DNA of 20,675 bases, taken from IMG/VR virus record IMGVR_UViG_3300000553_000305, positions 2,018-22,692 of that record. One strand, 5' to 3'. The notes beneath the pieces are model-generated. The model saw nothing but the letters and a program-made list of their open reading frames with translations. It was not told the DNA's origin and ran no database searches. Shown in pieces: positions 19,075-20,675 of this stretch. This stretch comes from a virus. The stretch's first letter is position 1, and every line of letters begins with the position of its first letter. Both the position numbers and the translations under genes were made by a program.

Positions 19075-19163
19075 GGAGGGTTATCTGGGCTGGGCCCAGC
19101 TCTGTCTTGAAAACAGGTGGACTGCGCAAGCGGTTAGAGTTCGATTCTACTATCCCTCCTCCA
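19075..19163 (+). tRNA. tRNA-Ser(TGA), T arm imperfect
   Basis: Class II: variable stem ACTGC/GCGGT with GCAA loop; anticodon arm TCTGT-CTTGAAA-ACAGG. The acceptor GGAGGGT pairs over 6 bp with TCCCTCC (7-66 is T-T) and position 73 is T, not the G usual for Ser. With the normal TTCGATT loop only two T-stem pairs form; an alternative TAGA/TCTA stem shifts the loop. It may be impaired. Confidence 0.8.
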
Positions 19164-19169
19164 AACAAA

Positions 19170-19257
19170 GGAAAGTTGGCCGAGCGGTTAAGGCAACGGT
19201 TTGCTAAACCGTCACTTAGTAATAGGTGGATAGGTTCGACTCCTATACTTTCCGCCA
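19170..19257 (+). tRNA. tRNA-Ser(GCT)
   Basis: Class II, 88 bases. Acceptor GGAAAGT/ACTTTCC, G73, CCA encoded. Anticodon arm ACGGT-TTGCTAA-ACCGT; long variable arm CACTT/AGGTG; T arm ATAGG-TTCGACT-CCTAT. Confidence 0.96.
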
Positions 19258-19263
19258 AACCTT

Positions 19264-19338
19264 GCAGGATTAGTTCAGTGGAAGAATATTTCGTTGCCAA
19301 CGAAATGGTCATCGGTTCGAGCCCGATATCCTGCTCCA
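19264..19338 (+). tRNA. tRNA-Gly(GCC)
   Basis: Acceptor GCAGGAT/ATCCTGC, T73 and CCA. Anticodon arm TTTCG-TTGCCAA-CGAAA; T arm ATCGG-TTCGAGC-CCGAT. A regular class I tRNA. Confidence 0.96.
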
Positions 19339-19343
19339 CATAT

Positions 19344-19419
19344 GGGTCTTTAGTGAAATGGAAATCATATCGGTCTTCGAAACCGTAAGTTAGGGGTTCG
19401 AATCCTCTAGGACCCACCA
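19344..19419 (+). tRNA. tRNA-Arg(TCG)
   Basis: Acceptor GGGTCTT/AGGACCC (one G-U), A73, CCA. Anticodon loop CTTCGAA closed by CGGT/ACCG with an outer T-T mismatch; T arm AGGGG-TTCGAAT-CCTCT. Confidence 0.94.
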
Positions 19420-19422
19420 TAT

Positions 19423-19497
19423 AGCCGTGTAGCTCAGTGGTAGAGCAATCGCTTGATAAGCGATAGGCCGTTGGATCGTTCCCAACCATGGCTACCA
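19423..19497 (+). tRNA. tRNA-Ile(GAT)
   Basis: Acceptor AGCCGTG/CATGGCT, A73, CCA. D stem GCTC/GAGC with a normal GG loop; anticodon arm ATCGC-TTGATAA-GCGAT. T stem GTTGG/CCAAC with loop ATCGTTC: again A54 and T58 in place of T54 and A58. Confidence 0.94.
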
Positions 19498-19515
19498 AGC
19501 ATTAAATAGTAGTAT

Positions 19516-19591
19516 GTCTCCCTAGTTCATGTTGGCAGAACATCGGTCTCCAAAACCGAAGAGCGCGGATCGTCACCGTGGGGGGACGCCA
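19516..19591 (+). tRNA. tRNA-Trp(CCA)
   Basis: Acceptor GTCTCCC/GGGGGAC (one G-U), G73, CCA. D stem GTTC/GAAC with GG in the loop; anticodon arm TCGGT-CTCCAAA-ACCGA. T arm CGCGG-ATCGTCA-CCGTG has the swapped A54/T58 loop and closely matches that of tRNA-Glu, suggesting a shared origin. Confidence 0.94.
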
Positions 19592-19612
19592 TAACTTATA
19601 AGAAAGAAAACA

Positions 19613-20086
19613 ATGAAGTTCAATATTCCACACATCAAACAGTTTATAGACGCACAAGGTCCTGACACCCGTATCTATATTGGTGTGGATTCGGAGCGAG
19701 TTCGCGGACATGATCGTCAATGGTATGGTGTTTATACTGCGGCTATTGTAGTTCACATCAACGGTAACAATGGTTGTAAATTGTTTGGCGAAGTTACCAG
19801 AGAACGCGACTATGATCGAGTAGATCGTCCTAACACTCGCTTGATGACTGAAGTTTTTAAAGCATCCGAATTATACTTAAAATTAGCAGAAGTGTTAGAA
19901 GGTCGAGAAGTTGCTGTTCACTTGGATATTAACCCAGATGATCATCACGCAAGTTCTAATGTAGTAGCACAAGCAATTGGTTATATCCGTGGCACCTGTA
20001 ATGTTATACCAATGGTTAAACCTAATGCCTGGGCCGCAAGCTATGCAGCCGACAGGTTAAGAAGTCTTAAAGTAGCAAATGGGTGA
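19613..20086 (+). CDS. YkuK-like (DUF458) RNase H-fold protein
   Basis: 157 residues. IYIGVDSERVRG near residues 21-32 supplies the first acidic strand of an RNase H-like fold, followed by YTAAIVVHING, R-x-R-L-M-T-E-V, a helix (KASELYLKLAEVL), then AVHLDINPDDHHASSNVVAQAIGYIRGTC and MVKPNAWAASYAADR, all characteristic of the YkuK family (Bacillus YkuK). The family is uncharacterised, though the conserved Asp residues and the fold suggest a nuclease-type active site. AAGAAAG lies before the ATG. It sits between tRNA-Trp and tRNA-Leu, and its last codon and stop (GGG TGA) are the first 6 bases of tRNA-Leu(TAG). A role in RNA handling is inference from fold and place. Confidence 0.82.
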   Translation: MKFNIPHIKQFIDAQGPDTRIYIGVDSERVRGHDRQWYGVYTAAIVVHINGNNGCKLFGEVTRERDYDRVDRPNTRLMTEVFKASELYLKLAEVLEGREVAVHLDINPDDHHASSNVVAQAIGYIRGTCNVIPMVKPNAWAASYAADRLRSLKVANG

Positions 20087-20165
20087 GTGATGTAATTGGT
20101 AGCCATGCTGGTCTTAGAAGCCAGTGCCGCAAGGCGTGAGAGTTCGAGTCTCTCCTTGCCCACCA
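20081..20165 (+). tRNA. tRNA-Leu(TAG)
   Basis: Class II, 85 bases. Acceptor GGGTGAG/CTTGCCC (two G-U), A73, CCA. Anticodon arm CTGGT-CTTAGAA-GCCAG; variable stem GCC/GGC with GCAA loop; T arm GAGAG-TTCGAGT-CTCTC. Its first 6 bases overlap the end of the YkuK-like gene. Confidence 0.95.
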
Positions 20166-20173
20166 AGTAACAT

Positions 20174-20259
20174 GCGACTGTGACGTAATAGGTAGCCGTA
20201 GCAGACTTAAAATCTGCCGAGATTTTCTCGTGCCAGTTCGATTCTGGCCAGTCGCACCA
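20174..20259 (+). tRNA. tRNA-Leu(TAA)
   Basis: Class II, 86 bases. Acceptor GCGACTG/CAGTCGC perfect, A73, CCA. Anticodon arm GCAGA-CTTAAAA-TCTGC; variable stem CGAGA/TCTCG; T arm GCCAG-TTCGATT-CTGGC. Confidence 0.96.
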
Positions 20260-20263
20260 GTTC

Positions 20264-20345
20264 AATCTTATGCTATGGTATAAGATTAAGTCTTGGACAC
20301 GCAGACTTTAAAGTGAGGTGGAAGTAGGTGGAAGCCCTACACAAT
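20264..20345 (+). other. structured spacer in the tRNA array, no tRNA recognised
   Basis: About 85 bases. Perfect 8-bp hairpin AATCTTAT/ATAAGATT (20264-20287), a 6-bp hairpin AAGTCT/AGACTT (20288-20309), a direct repeat of GGTGGAAG, and GTAGG/CCTAC around a 7-base loop that resembles a T arm. It may be a processing signal, a decayed tRNA or a small RNA. Confidence 0.5.
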
Positions 20346-20419
20346 GCGGGATTCGTATAATGGTATTACTCCAGCCTTCCAAGCTGAGAACGAGGGTTCG
20401 ATTCCCTTATCCCGCTCCA
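20346..20419 (+). tRNA. tRNA-Gly(TCC)
   Basis: Acceptor GCGGGAT/ATCCCGC, T73, CCA. Anticodon arm CCAGC-CTTCCAA-GCTGA (outer C-A mismatch); T arm GAGGG-TTCGATT-CCCTT. Confidence 0.95.
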
Positions 20420-20424
20420 AATTT

Positions 20425-20498
20425 GGGCTGTTAGTTAAATGGGATAACATCGGCTTTGCAAGCCGAGATTGAGAGTTCGATTCTCTCACGGTCCACCA
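20425..20498 (+). tRNA. tRNA-Ala(TGC)
   Basis: Acceptor GGGCTGT/ACGGTCC with G3-T70, the G-U identity pair expected of Ala tRNAs, A73 and CCA. Anticodon arm TCGGC-TTTGCAA-GCCGA; T arm GAGAG-TTCGATT-CTCTC. Confidence 0.96.
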
Positions 20499-20502
20499 AA
20501 TA

Positions 20503-20580
20503 CTCAGTGTAGGCTAGCCTGGCCAAGTCACCTGCTTTGGGAGCAGGATATCGCTGGTTCGAATCCAGCCACTGAGACCA
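20503..20580 (+). tRNA. tRNA-Pro(TGG)
   Basis: Acceptor CTCAGTG/CACTGAG, A73, CCA. Anticodon arm CCTGC-TTTGGGA-GCAGG; T arm GCTGG-TTCGAAT-CCAGC. 78 bases. Confidence 0.96.
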
Positions 20581-20586
20581 TACAAT

Positions 20587-20660
20587 TGAGGTATGATGTA
20601 ATGGTAGCATTACGGATTTTGATTCCGTCCGTTGGGGTTCGAGTCCCTATACCTCTGCCA
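20587..20660 (+). tRNA. tRNA-Gln(TTG)
   Basis: Acceptor TGAGGTA/TACCTCT with an unpaired T1-T72, in keeping with the weak first pair of Gln tRNAs, G73 and CCA. Anticodon arm ACGGA-TTTTGAT-TCCGT; T arm TGGGG-TTCGAGT-CCCTA. The array probably continues beyond the window. Confidence 0.94.
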
Positions 20661-20675
20661 CGCTCTTATAGGTAA

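Noticed and set aside
19107-19388. Plus-strand open frame of 93 codons through tRNA-Ser, Gly and Arg
   Set aside because: It runs through several tRNA genes in sequence; an accidental frame.
19037-19498. Long open frame (153 codons) on the minus strand across the tRNA array
   Set aside because: It is wholly antisense to five well-folded tRNAs, its sequence reflects T-arm repeats, and it has no ribosome-binding site. Similar antisense frames at 17594-17902 and 20041-20265 are rejected for the same reason.
20285-20345. An additional tRNA
   Set aside because: There is a T-arm-like hairpin, but no 7-base anticodon loop, matching acceptor stem or CCA, so it is kept only as a structured spacer.
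17603-20675. CRISPR-like array, because of regularly spaced similar sequences
   Set aside because: The repeated units are tRNA T arms and CCA ends; each unit folds into a distinct tRNA.

Overview
The window reads as an accessory-rich stretch of a large AT-rich tailed-phage genome, most like a T4-type myovirus of the cyanophage/pelagiphage kind but carrying genes that point to a proteobacterial host. The signs of a phage are: every gene lies on the + strand, mostly in ATGA-coupled strings; a T4 RNase H/FEN-type nuclease is present; several short conserved hypothetical proteins look like T4-like phage families; late-promoter-like TATAAATA/CTAAATA motifs occur next to consensus sigma-70 promoters; and a large CCA-encoding tRNA array ends the window. 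The host clues are a TorF-type outer-membrane porin and a circularly permuted (two-piece) tmRNA. Permuted tmRNA is known from alphaproteobacteria, some betaproteobacteria and some cyanobacteria. I lean to an alpha- or betaproteobacterial host, but this is inference.

Layout. 1-2170: the C-terminal part of a subtilisin-like (S8) protein with a beta-rich tail, two small genes and a 2OG-Fe(II) oxygenase-like gene. 2201-7167: a nucleotide and deazaguanine module (QueD-like, MazG-like, phosphoribosyltransferase, QueE-like radical SAM), interrupted by a three-gene glycan block (GT2-like, FkbM methyltransferase, GT8-like). 7169-10975: NAD synthetase, a nucleotide-sugar dehydrogenase-like enzyme, a conserved hypothetical and two tandem SGNH-hydrolase-like paralogues. 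11007-14709: a FEN-type nuclease, a radical SAM protein and a run of small conserved phage genes. 14727-15722: a tRNA with anticodon CAT, three small genes and a cold-shock protein. 15781-16165: permuted tmRNA with terminator. 16231-17071: porin with its own late-type motif and terminator. 17077-17589: two small genes behind tandem promoters. 17603-20675: a tRNA array of 18 tRNAs, interrupted by a zinc-finger PD-(D/E)XK nuclease gene and a YkuK-like gene.

How it fits together. The translation kit (19 tRNAs, tmRNA, cold-shock protein) would keep decoding going and rescue ribosomes late in infection. QueD- and QueE-like genes suggest 7-deazaguanine synthesis for DNA or tRNA modification; queC and folE partners are not in the window. 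NadE, MazG and the phosphoribosyltransferase suggest control of NAD/nucleotide pools. The glycosyltransferases, sugar dehydrogenase, FkbM enzyme and SGNH proteins suggest glycan remodelling, and the porin suggests a change to the host outer membrane.

The most striking signals are: (1) the permuted tmRNA, whose reading frame gives a 29-residue tag ending FAV instead of the usual ALAA-type degron; (2) several genes whose start codon sits exactly at the predicted +1 of a sigma-70 or late-type promoter, implying leaderless mRNAs; (3) a group of tRNAs with altered T-loop/D-loop tertiary positions; (4) two protein genes whose stop codons lie inside the 5' end of the next tRNA; (5) QueD- and QueE-like enzymes with altered metal/cluster ligands. 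All assignments are by reading motifs; no database search was possible.
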